From Leptodactylus fallax (taxonomy: Eukaryota > Chordata > Amphibia > Anura > Leptodactylidae), in NCBI GenBank assembly GCA_947044405.1, contig CAMRHE010000011.1, positions 10,167,001-10,231,000 on the forward strand: a DNA stretch of 64,000 bases, given 5' to 3'. Position 1 is the stretch's first letter, and each line of letters begins with the position of its first letter. The notes under the pieces were generated by a model, which worked only from the letters and a program-made list of their open reading frames with translations, did not search any database and had not been told where the DNA came from. This document shows positions 31,629 to 43,579 of the stretch, one piece after another. Made by a program: the position numbers and the translations under genes.

Positions 31629-32306
31629 TCAAACATAGTGTGACATGAAGCTGGCATGAATATTAAGTCCAAATTGCAGAGTTTGAAATTTTTGCATTAA
31701 TTTGTACTCCATTTCTTTCCTTTTCTCCTGTGTCTTAAAATGTCCCATTAAAACCACAACCCGCAAATCTTCAATAGAGTGGTTTTCTCCGGAGAAATGT
31801 GCGGCCACTGGGAGATCTGTTCTGCTGTTATTAATGGTGGATCTGTGTGAGTTCATTCGTTGACTGAGTCTCTGCCCTGTTTCCCCCACATAGAGGCCTG
31901 TGGTGGGACATTGCACACACATTATGAGGTACACCACATTGGAAGACCTGCAGGAAAATGTCCCCCTAATTCTGTGCACCTGTTGTGACTGTGGGATAGG
32001 TACACTGTCAGCGGTGTGGAGGTGCTTGCAGGTCATGCACCTTTTATGTAGGCAAGGTGAGGTGCCATTTTCAGTTGGGGCCTTCAGGGCACTCCGGACG
32101 ATAATGCGCCTCAGGTTTGGTGGTTGTCGAAAGGAGAGGAGAGGGGGGACTGGAAATATGTCCTTGAGTCTGTTGTCCCTATGTAGCACAGGTTGGAGCT
32201 CCTTGGCAATCCTTCGTAGGATCTCCAGCTGTGGGTTGTAGGTGACAACTAGGGGCACTCGGGCTTCTTTCTGGGTCTCTCTATATGTGAGCAGACTGTC
32301 TCTGTC
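31629..32306 (-). pseudogene. PLE-A C-terminal fragment with GIY-YIG endonuclease
   Basis: The open frame from the insertion edge reads RDSLLTYRETQK, then PLVVTYNPQLEILRRIAKEL, CLHKRCMTCKHLH, and the nuclease segment NVVYLIMCVQCPTTGLYVGETGQRLSQR, ending FMSHYV. It corresponds to about the last 225 codons of the protein at 6844-8823. The RT domain is absent by 5' truncation. No internal stop, consistent with a recent insertion. Confidence 0.88.
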
Positions 32307-32307
32307 T

Positions 32308-33297
32308 CATGATTACATAAACATCAATTTTCTGGATACCCTGGTGATTAAGAATAATGAAGGGTTACTTCACACTGACCTTTACACGAAAGATACTGAT
32401 AAGAATAGTCTTCTACATTATAGCAGTTTCCACCCTCCCGCCACAAAACGATCATTACCAAAATCTGAATTCATGCGTGTTGCACTTATTGTGGATTAAC
32501 CATCCACACGAAACCAAAGATACACAGAGATGCATACAAAATTCAGGCAAAGAGGTTATCTGGAAAGGGTATTGAACTCTGCTCTGACACAAATCACCCA
32601 CAACAACACACAGAGTGGAAAAACCAAAAAGACGGCCATTTATACATACAATTTCTCTTTCTCATACAGGATTCACCACGTTATCCGTAAACACTGGGCT
32701 ATCTTACGTGATACTTTCCCCAGTGTCCAAGAGTTCCATAACCACTTCCTACCCTGCTACAGGCTCCCTAAAAGTCTTCAGGACAGGTTAGTCAGGGCAG
32801 ATGTGGGGTCATCTCAAAGAACCATTTCTCAACGGTTTTTGAGCACCCCAAGACATGGCACATTTCCTTGCCTCTCCTGCTTGCAGTGCTCGAATGTGGT
32901 CAAAGCTGAATATGCCCATTACCCACATTGGGGCCAGCCATTTAGACTCCACGGCTACTTCACATGTAATTCTACATTTGTCATATATCTCATCAAGTGT
33001 CCGTGCAGTCTCGCATACGTTGGGGAGACCACCCAACATGTGCGAGACCGCACCAAACAACTTAAGTCCAATATACGTTGTCAGAATCTGCTACTCCCCA
33101 TCCTAAATCACTTTATACATCATAATCATACCATCGCTCAGCTGAGGTTCCAAGTGCTGGAGCATGTACCAATCCCTCGGAGGGGGGGTGACAGGATACA
33201 GACCTTGAAACAACGTGAAGCCTATTGGATTCATAGGTTACAAACCATGGAACCTCTTGGACTTAACCGAGAGTATGAGATTTCCTCATTTATATGA
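32308..33297 (+). pseudogene. PLE-B C-terminal part with GIY-YIG endonuclease
   Basis: Resumes after the PLE-A insertion at HDYININFLDTLV (the conserved FLD step after motif C) and continues in one frame to 33297 except for a single TAA at 32497-32499. Later parts: FSYRIHHVIRKHW, a Cys motif CLSCLQC, and the GIY-YIG domain VIYLIKCPCSLAYVGETTQ, then RDRTKQLKSNIR and a C terminus EPLGLNREYEISSFI. The pattern of one stop and one large insertion suggests a copy that decayed little before being interrupted. Confidence 0.87.
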
Positions 33298-34024
33298 TCA
33301 TACATTTATTGTACTTATTTCATCTAATATCAATGTACCTATTTTTTCCAGATTCGATAGAACTACTACACCCGTCGATTGACTCGACTTCACTCTAAAT
33401 TTAGTATCCTTTACTTTCACCCGCTTGGTTTGAATTACGTTTTTCCTAACTATGGGTCCTCTCATCTATTTTATATTCTTTCTTCAATTTGTCCTTCTCC
33501 CCTTTCCCTTTATCGTCATTGCTTTTTTCCCCTGAAGCCTTCTCCCTTCTGATCCCCAGCTTCTTCTCCCTGCATTCCTTTTTCTATTCTTTACTCTCTA
33601 CTATTCAAAATTCTTTTATTCTATTTCATTGTATTATCCTTTTCTTATTTTGATTCTGTCCCTTTTCTGCACCTCCCATCTGTATATACTCTGTATATAA
33701 CATGCGTGGTCCCAGCCAACTAATTTAGGTGTGCCCAGCTGTAATTTTGCTCAATTCAGCTTTCTATACCATTATCCTATCTTTGTAGTGGTGATTCTGC
33801 TTTGCCTGCCCCACTTCCGTTCCCTAGACACTCGCAGATGTGGCAGGGACTTCCTACTGTATTGAGCATGCATAGGATCCCGTGTTCCCGTGGGATTTGC
33901 ATGTTATCCTAGCGTGGCCGTGGTCTGTACAGCATCTGATGATGCTAACTCCATGCTCCATTTACTGTTAATTATCTACACATTGTGTACTCCACTTTTA
34001 TTATGCTATTTTGTACTGTAGAAT

Positions 34025-34053
34025 CTGATGAATGCCAATTATTATGGCTGAAA
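34025..34053 (+). ncRNA. hammerhead-ribozyme-like core (PLE-B tail)
   Basis: CTGATGA, then an 18-nt hairpin with GCCA/TGGC arms, then GAAA followed by CG. It lies about 0.7 kb after the PLE-B stop, the usual region for hammerheads in Penelope tails. Cleavage site not assigned. Confidence 0.5.
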
Positions 34054-34141
34054 CGTTACCACTCTTTACTCTATCACGTGTATGAATAAAACACTGAAAT
34101 TGTATACATATTCGTTCTGAAGTGTGTAGTCTTTTTCCTCA

Positions 34142-36407
34142 ATTGTGATACTGAATGATAACACTGCACATCAGATGGAATTGTTACTATTGCAGCTACC
34201 ACCATCTTCCTCTGATGTGAGTCTGTCACCCTAACCTGGTTGTCAGGTTTTATCTGCAGTAGAATCAACATCGGATTCAGTAGAATCATCTTCCCACTAC
34301 TTTTTTTTTTTAATCCTTGTGACAATGTAATTCCTCTATATCCTCACAATTCCTACCTGCATGCCAGTATCAGACATTCTGCTGCAACTACCTCTACTAC
34401 CAACAACAGTCATGTTCCCCTTTCCTCCTGCCTCCTCTACATCCAAAAAGCACTGTCTGTTCTCATCCAACTCATCAAGGAGAAGATAAAGAGGAAGACT
34501 TGGACTACTAGGAATATCTGTCTCAGCAGATGTCACATGATGACTAGGGAATGAGATCTGTGTCAGTGAAGTTGACCTGGTAGACAGTGCATAAAAGCAG
34601 CCTGGTAAATTACGTGTTACAACAGCAGAGGAGGAGGAGTACATAGAACCCTGACTCAACATTTATGTTACTGCTTTATATTTCTTCCTTATCCTGTATA
34701 GAAAGTACAGGAACAGGAGCAACACTCCGGTTACTGGCAGGGCTGCCAAGACCAGAAGTAGTGTTGCTGTTGCCACCCACATTTTTATTGTTACTATTAC
34801 TGGTTGTGCCTCCTTTAGCCTGTCACCTGCACTCATTTTTTTCCATTCATTTTATTTCACTGCTTAGATAATAGTGATTTGTGACAATTCTGATATTGTG
34901 TGTATTTGTTTTCTTTTGTTTTTTCACACAAAATTCTATTTGATGAGAATTAGGAAAGAAATTAGATTTAGTCTTACAATATTAGGGAAAATAATGTAAG
35001 ACACTCTGTGGACAGTCACAGATCAGGGTAGAAAGCTACACTAATAATAATGGCAATTCTGAAACTATTACCAAAAAAATTGTACTATCGAAAAAAGTCT
35101 TAACAAAGTGAGATTAATGTCAATGAAACAGTGACCTGGCCAGTGTAACAGTGCGAACACTGCAGTCACACAGCACAGTGTAGAATTCCCCCCATACTCC
35201 TATGATTCTTTTGCCTATCTGTCTAAAATTGATAAAATGTAACTAACCTGTGCTCCACTAGTCCTCTTCCTATACCTGAGGCTAATTTAGGTCACAGAGA
35301 CATATCATCCTCCTTGTGCTTTGTATTTTTACTGTACATTAGATGTGGTGGCAGCCATTCTAGTTTGCCCAAGACAAATCACAAAAGTTTTGATTTTGTC
35401 AAAAAAATATTTGTGTCAATACTGGTTCATTATGGATCTACTATCTCCCAAAATGGCTCCTCACCAACTTTTACTGTATGGCTCCTCACCATCTTCCACT
35501 GGATTCTCATAGCTCTACTCTCTAACTCCTACTCTATACCCTTTAGCAACTATGACACTAATACAGAGGACACACACAAAGGGGACTGACACACTGACAT
35601 ATGAGGAACATAAACCACCTCACCACTGATAGCAGGTACAAAGGGAAACATTTATAAATAAGATCTCTATTGCAAAATCCCTATAAATCAATGCCTGTTT
35701 TTCTATGGAACCTAGAGACATTTTCTGGGATTAAAGCCAAACCAGGACATCTCTTCCAAAAGGAAAAGAGGCTGTTTCGATATTATTGCCCTTCAGTACA
35801 AAGTAGGGTACTGGTTTGGCTGGGTTAAATGTCATAGACATGGGTCAGAAGACGTACTATGTTTTCTTAGGAACACTGCCTTTGCAATTCATTTTTATGG
35901 TGTGTAGATTCTAACCTCATAAAAAACATGGATTGTTCTATAGGGAGCTACCTTCCAAATATGGCGCTAGAGTGAGTTTTCCTTTTTCCATGATGCATTT
36001 GAATATTCCTTTTACAGATCTTATGCCATTAGTTTTATATAATGCTTACACCCTAGCCTTAAAAACTATCATATTTATTGAAGTGCCTGCCAAAAATATA
36101 TCAAGAATAATTTACACTTAAAGAAGCCTTTCTCAAGGAACAACACCAATGTAGTACTCACCTTTCCACAAATAGGTGATGCGTGTCTGTACTCTCTCAA
36201 CTGATTATGTTAATTCCCAACAGTAACACATATATAATCATGTATAATATGTTGTTAAGCTTGATTTAAGAGACTAAAGTATACTAAAATATAGTAACTA
36301 TACTAATATGTATGCATTTCAATAATCTAATAATTTTATAAAGACTCAATAATTTAAAGGGAATCTACCACCACCAAAAATGCCTTTAAACAATGTAAAT
36401 GTTGTTG
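34142..36407. other. stretch without recognised gene
   Basis: Serine-codon-rich sequence at 34330-34840 gives scattered short frames on both strands, but none with a recognisable domain. The rest is AT-rich. It may be decayed transposon coding sequence. Confidence 0.4.
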
Positions 36408-36739
36408 TAGGGCCAGTTAGTGGCATAGTGAACACACCTTTCTTGAGTTAAAAAGAAATATTGTTGATGAGAATTTTAATTTTTATCTATATACACATAT
36501 AAAAATGAGCTGTTTGGTGCTCTCTGGGTGGGACCACACTTGTTGGACCATTTCCTTTTGTGGTTGCTTCAAATTTCTGCACATGGAACAAGACAATTGG
36601 GTGCTCTAGCAGGTGCAGCCCTTCTCGAAGTGCACCAAACAGCTCATTTTTGTATGGGATAAAAAATTAATTGCTAAGCAGCAAAATTACACTTTGACAC
36701 AAGAAAGGGTTGTTCACTATGCCACTAACTGCCCTACAG
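36408..36739. repeat. foldback (large inverted repeat) element, about 330 bp
   Basis: The left arm GTTAGTGGCATAGTGAACA...ATGAGCTGTTTGGTGC pairs with the right arm GTGCACCAAACAGCTCAT...TGTTCACTATGCCACTAAC. Arms are about 110 bp with small differences, separated by about 110 bp. No coding sequence, and no confident TSD. Confidence 0.8.
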
Positions 36740-37429
36740 TATAAGAGTTTGGAAGAGATTTTAGTGATTTTTTTTTTTTAAACTCTAAATAAATTGATAT
36801 TTCAAGATATAATGTTAGCTCTCTGAACTGACATTTCACATATCTTTCAGTTTTTTTTTCCCCTGAACAGTTCAGTACTTTTTTATACAAACAACTGAGT
36901 AGTAAATGTCAACAAAATTTTCAAGGTATTGTATAAAGCTGTTATTGAATAATAAATGTTTATAAAATATTACTGAATTTCTATATTTTACTTACTGTAA
37001 ATGTGTGTCATTGGCCACAGCAAACATGCATTGAAATATGAAATATTTCCTAACATGACAGGAAAACATCATTATAAAATATGTTACAGATGTAATAATC
37101 TTCAAACAAATTGGCAAGTTGCACATCAGAAATGTGTTCTTACTTCAGCTCTGTGCCTGCAGGTGCCAGCTCTTTGAATAGCAGATCTGCAGGTGGGACA
37201 GCAGGAGGATAGGACTAGCAGCATAAGCGGCTACTCTATTGTTCAGCCTCCTGTATTACTGTACACACCAGGACCCTTTCACTGCCAAGGGTCTCCGGAA
37301 ATTTTGCACCTCTGATAGCCAGAGCAATTTTCACAGTTTTGAGATGGACAAATCAAACCTAAATTGCAATATTAAAAAAAATCATCCAACCCCCCCCCCC
37401 ATACCTATATATTTTCTTAAAGTAGACAC

Positions 37430-38260
37430 CTGCAGCATTGTCAAAATAACACTTGGTACTGTATGCAAACAAGCACCTTCATGCAATTTTGATTTAAATT
37501 GAATGTTTTATAAAAAAAAAAAGAAAAAAAAGCAAATAAATGTATATTAGATGCTAAAAGTAGAAACCAAACAAAAAGTTATATGAACCAAACCTCCTAA
37601 AAATAAGAGATCAACATGTGCAGAGTTCATTCATATCACTAAGGCCTAAACCTGCATGCACATATCTTCAGAAAATCACTAGAACTGGAATGAGCAAAAA
37701 TCTGCTTTGAAGTTGTAAATGTTAAAAAAGTATCATCCTATAAAATGTAGGGATTACACACCGTGGAAAGCAAGTGCACCCCTAAAACCTATATATTTTT
37801 TGAAAGGAGACAACCTGAAGATTACATGTGTCTCAATGGGTTATCAATAGCCACATCCACCTTCATGTAACTTTGTGACAAACACAATTTTTTCAAAAAA
37901 TGCACTAAAACATATATTTGCACTTAAAACTCCTATTCAATCTTACATTCACACACAAAATACATTAAAATAAAATATCAAGGTGTACACAATTTATATA
38001 TACCACAAACATCAATTACAACAAGAGCTCATACTCTCAAAAACGCTGATACAGAAGACAAGCAAGATTTTGCTGTTATTCACTAATATGTTAAAAATCT
38101 ATACTGCACCTAGCAAACTATGACTGTGATACCAAAACCTAACTTTTTTGAGATTGTACAGCATACAGTATATAAAAACACAACTTAATATTTCATATAC
38201 AACCACCTTCATGCAACTTTGTAGCAAACACAGATTGTAAGCAAAAATTTAACAAAAATT
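37430..38260. repeat. diverged long tandem repeat, unit about 370-400 bp
   Basis: The phrase CACCTTCATGCAACTTTGT (with variations) recurs near 37470, 37868 and 38207 with loosely similar A-rich context (ACACAATTTTT, CACTAAA). The array is old and diverged. Confidence 0.45.
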
Positions 38261-38993
38261 CAAATTTGCCACTAAAGTGCATGCTCAATCAGTCCCTTTC
38301 TGAAAACAAAATGTACTTTCCAAAAACTGCAATATGTGAGGAATTCATACATACCAAACATATCTATATTTACAGGTGTGGGTGTTAAAGAAACGCAGAA
38401 ATGCATCAACCAATTTTGTGCATGCAAATTAAATATGAGTTTACATAAAAAAAAATATATATATTTTCTATCCCCCTATAAAAATTGTAGCAATTTATAC
38501 ATTCATCTCTAGTGATCGTTATTGCTATTATTTTAGCATGTAACAGATATCGCTAGAGGCGTATTTTACTGTATAAACATCAGGTATGGACAGGACACGG
38601 ATTCTGTGAAATGTAAACTTTATTGATGAGTTTGTGCATGTGTTATGTAAGTCTTTGGTGCAACTCTTTTGGCGCTGCGACCTGGACAATGGTAAACATC
38701 TGGGTCACAGCACCAATAAACTTCCTGGTTATGTTCTAAGGGGTATTACAGAAGATACCCCTCTAATAAGGCTCAGAGGGGTATTACATTATCCCTCTAT
38801 GTGACAATCAGAGAGCAAAAGTATAGTATGCTCTCTGATTGATAGGAGAGGGGATAACATGGAGAGAAGTCCCTGCTATCCCCCTCTGGGGTCACATACA
38901 AGTTATGCACAGATGATGATGATGATGATGATTTCTCATCACTGTGCAGTCTGCAGGGCTGCTCCTCCCCCCTCCTCCTGAGATGAGATGAAA

Positions 38994-39183
38994 ATCTCAT
39001 CTTTAAAATGATATCAAGATCTTCATGATAGCCCTTACAAATTCAGAGCGAATCGCTGTTAAAAACGCTGTCAGGAATTGAGATCTGCAATGGGATCTCA
39101 ATAACGAATAGCGTTTTCAACAGTGAATCGCTACGAAACTGTAAGGTCTATTATGAAGAGCTTGGTATTTTAAAGATGAGATA
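38994..39183. repeat. palindromic MITE-like sequence, 190 bp
   Basis: Inverted arms of about 90 bp meet near 39089: ATCTCATCTTTAAAAT...AATCGCTGTT...GAGATC versus GATCTCA...AACAGTGAATCGCT...ATTTTAAAGATGAGAT. A (GAT)n run lies just upstream (38911-38932). No coding capacity. Confidence 0.78.
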
Positions 39184-39294
39184 GTCCTAAGGGATCCTGA
39201 GATATTGGCATTAGAAGTAAGGACATATTAGATACGTGCTTGGCTACAGTAGTGCCACCCTGGGAGGAGGTATACCTGGCTGGCAGGGAAAGGG

Positions 39295-39840
39295 TTAAAG
39301 CATAGTGATACCTGAAAGGGAATTGCTAGTTCTGCAATTCCCTAGTGCTGCTGCTGAAACAAGGGAAGAAGGGAAAGACAGACAGTGAGCCCTAAACTTG
39401 ACCCAGCTCCTGACCCTGCCTACTTGCCTGAACTTCCCTAGGCAACAGACGGCAACTGGGTGGCAATCCCTTATCTGAATAAGTGTTACACAGAACAGGA
39501 GAAGACAAAACAACACAGAAGCGGAGTCAACAAGCCAAGGCTCAAAGCCAGAGAGACAAAGCAGTACCAAATCGTAATCTAAAAGAGTAGTCACATGGGA
39601 AGCCAAAGGTCAGAGGTGAGTAATACAATACAATAGCAAAGGAACAGCTTAGCAAGGATAATGTCACAGGACAGAGTCACAATAGCCAGTGCCCATGTGA
39701 CAGCAGATGACCTGTTTATAGGAAGTCTAAAATCTGTCCAGACTTGATTGGTAGACAGGCTGTCAATCACACAGGCAAGGCTAAGATTAACTGTTAGAGG
39801 AGCGGAGAGAAACAGAGGTGCAGGAGATGGGTGTGGCCGG
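39295..39840 (-). repeat. diverged gypsy family-B LTR fragment
   Basis: The minus strand contains CTCCTCTAACAGTTAATCTTAGCC...CTGTGTGATTGACAG...ATCAAGTCTGG in the same order as the LTRs at 12105 and 21211, and ends near CAATTCCC. It is more diverged than those two. No internal region is attached. Confidence 0.72.
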
Positions 39841-39935
39841 AGGCACACCTCTAATGATGCAAAGTGATGCGGCAGCCTCAGGCGGCACTATCCGTCACTG
39901 TCTGGGGGGCAGCATTTTTTACTTTCTATTTACCG

Positions 39936-40006
39936 TAAACCAGCCCAGGACAGGCCGCTTAAAAAAAAAAAACAAAGCTGCGCGATACCTGTCCTGGGCT
40001 GGTTTA
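39936..40006. repeat. perfect 19-bp inverted repeat (hairpin)
   Basis: TAAACCAGCCCAGGACAGG (39936-39954) and its exact complement (39988-40006), spaced by 33 bases with a poly-A run. It is part of an unclassified element that also holds 'GCCTCAGGCGGCA'. Confidence 0.85.
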
Positions 40007-40249
40007 CGAGATCTCCACATCTCAGCGCAAGCGGCGATTCAATGACATCATCGCTCCTCCTATGCTGAGACGCAGACGTCGCAGACAAGAAGAGGAGGCA
40101 GCGGCTACATCAAGGGATCACAGGTAGGTGAGAATAACTTTTTTTTTTTTTATATATATAAATAGGCTGTTACCCTATTTTATGGGACACAGAAGGGGGA
40201 ATCAGAAGCGGCTGTTAGCAGCAGCAGGGATCAGTAAGTGAGGCCAAAT

Positions 40250-40842
40250 AGTACTATTATTACTTTTCAGACCCCGGAGTATAATAATCGGAGGCCCAGG
40301 GGAGGTGATAAACATAAAAACCAATGTTACTCACCTCTCCAGCGATCCGATGTTACTCCCAGCTGGCTTCAGCCTTCTTTGGTGATGTTCCAGGCATCAC
40401 ATGAGCCAGGCCGACGTCATTATGACGCCGGTCTGTGCGACATTGAAAAGGGCCGAAAGCAGGGAGTGCACCGGAGCCCAGGTAAGTAATACTGGTTTTT
40501 ATGTTTGTTACCACCTGGGTCTCCGATCATTATACTCTGGGGTCTAAAAAGACCCCAGAGTATAATAATAGTTCATGGGTGGGTCACTTTGGAGCATAAT
40601 ACCATGTGCAGGGGCCACTGTGGAGCATAATACCGAGTGCAGGGGCCACCCTGAGGCATAATACTGTGTGCAGGGACCACTATGAGGCATAATACCATGT
40701 GCAGGGGCCACTATGGAGCATAATACCATGTGCAGGGGCCGCTGCAGGGGCATATTACCGTGTACAGGGGCCACGATGGAGCATAATACTGTGTGCAGGG
40801 GCTGCTGCGGGGCATAATACCGTGTGCAGGGGCCGCTGCATT
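40250..40842 (+). mobile_element. hAT-type non-autonomous element, copy 5, both ends truncated
   Basis: Has the internal block 'AACATAAAAACCAATGTTACTCACCTCTCC...GACGTCATTATGACG', the conserved hairpin (40526-40570, arms TATACTCTGGGGTCT and AGACCCCAGAGTATA) and about nine units of the 31-bp minisatellite (GGGGCCACTATGGAGCATAAT). The CAG...CTG termini are missing. Confidence 0.7.
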
Positions 40843-41076
40843 AAAAAAAAAACCACCTACTTACCTGTCTCTTGTGCTCTGATGTCTTCCACCGTGGTCT
40901 GGTTCTGCTGCTCCGATGTTTTCTTCTGGCGGATGTCCCCACATCACTGACACAGGACATCACAGTGCTGTGGGGAAGAAAACACTGGAGCAGCAGGACT
41001 GGAACGTGCTGGGAGACACCAGAGCACCTTCCCCAGCCTCATATTAAAAAAGTGGTTATCCTGGACAACCCCTTTA

Positions 41077-42292
41077 AGGTGGCACTTGGGCTCATTTTTA
41101 ATGATAATATATCCTTTGGACAGATTATCAATAAGAGATCAGTGGATTCTGCCTCTGATCAGCTGTATGAAGGGGCTATGGCGCCTGTTTATATCATACC
41201 CTGTCTGTTTATAGTGACTGTGTGATGTAATTACAGCGTTCTCACATAGAAATGTATAGGATGAGGCTGTAGTTACATGACATGGCCGCTATGAGATGAA
41301 TGACACTGTTTAAACAGAGAAGCTGTCACGGCACTTACACAGTTACCACGGTTCATTCAAACAGCTGTTCAGTGGGGGTCTTGGGTTTTTGAGCCCCACT
41401 GATTAGTTTATTAATGACCTGGAAAACCTTTTAATTAGTTAACACCTGGAGCAATATTAATAAGGGGCGCTATTTATACAGGGTACACACGGACATTATT
41501 AATATAAAGATGCACTTGAGAGTATTATTCATTATGGGGGGTTATATCATATATTGTATAACTGGGGTAGCAGCAGGATGGGGGCTTTGTGTAGGTGAGG
41601 ACAATGTGGGTTGGATGCCTGAAAAAGCGAGGAGCCAAAGATGTCTGTGTTGCAAACTTTACAGAGACAAGTCACAGCTGGAAGAAGTGGTCATGGCGGT
41701 CCAGAGAAAAGAGAATGGAAATATGAAGGATTAGTCAGAGACGTCACCTGTAAGTCACAAAATATTACTGCACTGTATTCACCTAAATGATAGAGGATAA
41801 ATACCTGATTGATGGGGGCTGTCTTCTGAGACCCCCACTAGGCCTGAGAATTGTGTTTTTTTTTTTTTTCCCCCACTGGGTTGGAATACAACCTGACTGC
41901 AGCCAGGCTGAATATAAGCGTGTCGCTTGGTGGATGGACGAACCCGCGTGGCTCTCATTAAACTTTGATGGGAGTGCCGAAGATACCCGAAGTACAGTAC
42001 TCAGCTATCTGCGGCGCTCCTATTATAGAGAATGGGGGCCATGTGGGCTCGTCCATCCACCAAGCAGAAGATGTGTGAAGTTATTGTCATTGTTAATGCC
42101 GTGTGGTTGATCTGATACTGAAGTAATACAGGAAGAATTCTTAAAAACTGTTTTGTAAGTTTGTGTATGTTTATTGTGCAACGATAGCGTGTGACGCTAA
42201 CAGTATGTAAACTCAATTTTATATATATATATATATTTTTTTTGGGGGGGGCGTCTTTCTATAGTCCGCCACAGGCAGCAAAGAGGCTAGGT
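41077..42292. other. stretch without gene; imperfect palindrome 41934-42064
   Basis: TTGGTGGATGGACGA...CCCGCGTGG at 41930-41952 faces CCATGTGGG...TCGTCCATCCACCAA at 42039-42063, an inverted repeat with about 25-bp arms. The phrase 'ggggtcttgggtttttgagccccactgat' style sequence near 41370 is also repeat-like. No coding signal. Confidence 0.5.
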
Positions 42293-42449
42293 TCACCACT
42301 GAAATTCAATTACAGAGAAGAGGTACTAGGACAGTGTTCCGACAGAGCAACAAGAACCCTACACAAGGAATCAAACTGAACATGCCTCCTGCACCGCAGC
42401 GTGCGAGCGGAGGGTGGCGCAGAGACCCAAACAGGCAGAGACGTTACAG
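42293..42449 (-). repeat. partial 3' LTR of gypsy copy C
   Basis: The minus strand starts TGTAACGTCTCTGCCTGTTT and follows the LTR of copy B for about 155 bp, to the ATTGAATTTC region, before similarity ends. The adjoining polypurine tract AAAAGGGGGG lies at 42454 onward. Confidence 0.82.
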
Positions 42450-42815
42450 TACCCCCCTTTTATGAGGTGCCACCAGACCCTCACCAGACAAACCAGTTTT
42501 AGAAGGATTCAGTATTTTCTCTGTCTCTCCCTGAACAACAACAGGCGCTGGTGAACCAGGCAAGTTTTTTATTCGCCTGGCGTTTGCAATACTTTTGGGT
42601 TTTAAGAATAGAGGGGCGTTCCCAGACTTTAGTAGCAGAGACCATCTCCTCACCAACACAATCTAAGGTGTGCAAAGCAATACAGTGGGATGAGCACTGA
42701 CCTCCCCATTTTACCAACTCCATTTTACCCCTATCAAAAATAGGGTTATGGAGGTTCAACCAGGGGAGCCCCAAAATAATATTGGAAGACAGATTCTCCA
42801 TAACAAAAAAGCTGC
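42450..42815 (-). pseudogene. gypsy protease C-terminus and pol tail (copy C)
   Basis: The minus strand reads FFVMENLSSNIILGLPWLNLHNP (the protease ILG strand), then a spacer with KTQKYCKRQANKK. In another frame it reads LPGSPAPVVVQG and GLSGEGLVAPHKRGVL ending at the stop beside the PPT. The last two are pol C-terminal pieces. The block between protease and pol tail is missing in the same way as in copy B. Confidence 0.83.
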
Positions 42816-42989
42816 AGAAGTGGAATTCGATCTGAATTTCAGGAAATCTTCGATGCGCCTCAATTCTGGATTTCCTCACGCTTCGATGCATCGAATTGCA
42901 TTTTTTTAATAAAATGGCTGCTGCACATGTTAGGACAAGGAGCATTTTGTTCAGAGTATAAAATTACAGGCCATTTCTCTATACAGTAG

Positions 42990-43440
42990 TGGCAAAATTC
43001 AATAATAGCCACTGTGCAGTTAGCTGTTATCCTAACACTTATTTAAAGGTGTTTATTAGTGGGGAAAGACATAACGACCATATTCATCATTTTGTTCCCA
43101 GTATAAAGTTGCTGGCCGTTTATTAATACAGTATTGTCAAAAATCAATAATTCAATAATTCTTAGTGGTTATCACTTATTTAAAGGTGTTTATTAGTGTG
43201 GAAGCTCATAAGGACCATATTCGCCATTTTGTTCCCAGTATAAAGTTGCTGGCCATTTATCTATACAGTATTGGCAAAAATCAATAATTCTTAGCGGTTA
43301 TCACTTATTTAAAGGTGTTTATTAGTGTGGAAACACATAAGGACCATATTCGCCATTTTGTTCCCATTATTAAGTTGCAGGACTTTTCTCAATACAGTAT
43401 TGGCAAAAATCAATAATTCTTAGCCACTAATCTCTGCCTT
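42990..43440 (+). repeat. about four tandem 120-130-bp units
   Basis: Each unit carries ACCATATTCGCCATTTTGTTCCC, TATAAAGTTGC, ACAGTATTGGCAAAAATCAATAATTC, then TTATCACTTATTTAAAGGTG and GTTTATTAGT. They lie directly upstream of the ORF at 43580, where tandem units could act as a promoter or as transposase-binding sites. That role is only a guess. Confidence 0.8.
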
Positions 43441-43579
43441 TATCACGCTTTTTTTATAGGTGTTCATTAGTAGGGAAAGAAATAAGGGGCATATTTGCCG
43501 TTCTCTTCAAAGTAGAAAATTACAGGCCTTTTTGCCCTGCATTTATTACCTTTGCAATTACGTCTTTTCATCGAAAAGT

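Larger units (their letters stand above)
31233..32306 (-). mobile_element. PLE-A insertion in PLE-B, 5'-truncated, single arm
   Basis: Exact 13-bp TSD TCATGATTACATA (31220-31232 and 32307-32319). The left end GTAGTATAATGTTG is the family 3' end in minus orientation, the same end that begins 5606. The right side stops within coding sequence (RDSLLTYRE), with no inverted partner arm. It splits the PLE-B RT, giving a Penelope-in-Penelope nest. Confidence 0.93.
30281..34141 (+). mobile_element. Penelope-like element PLE-B, interrupted by PLE-A
   Basis: A second Penelope family, clearly different in protein sequence from PLE-A. The RT part (to 31232) and the thumb plus GIY-YIG part (from 32308) are separated by a PLE-A insertion. 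The 3' region contains a hammerhead-like core (34025-34053) and ends near a 'GAAGTGTGTAGTCTTTTTCC' stretch. The 5' limit is uncertain: sequence matching Penelope coding starts around 30333. Confidence 0.82.

Noticed and set aside
34663..34836. 57-codon minus-strand frame with a strong transmembrane-like segment (LLLVLAALPVTGVLLLFLYF)
   Set aside because: The same DNA in another frame is Ser/Asn/Gly-rich repeat-like sequence. There is no supporting neighbour, and hydrophobic shadow frames are common in such DNA.
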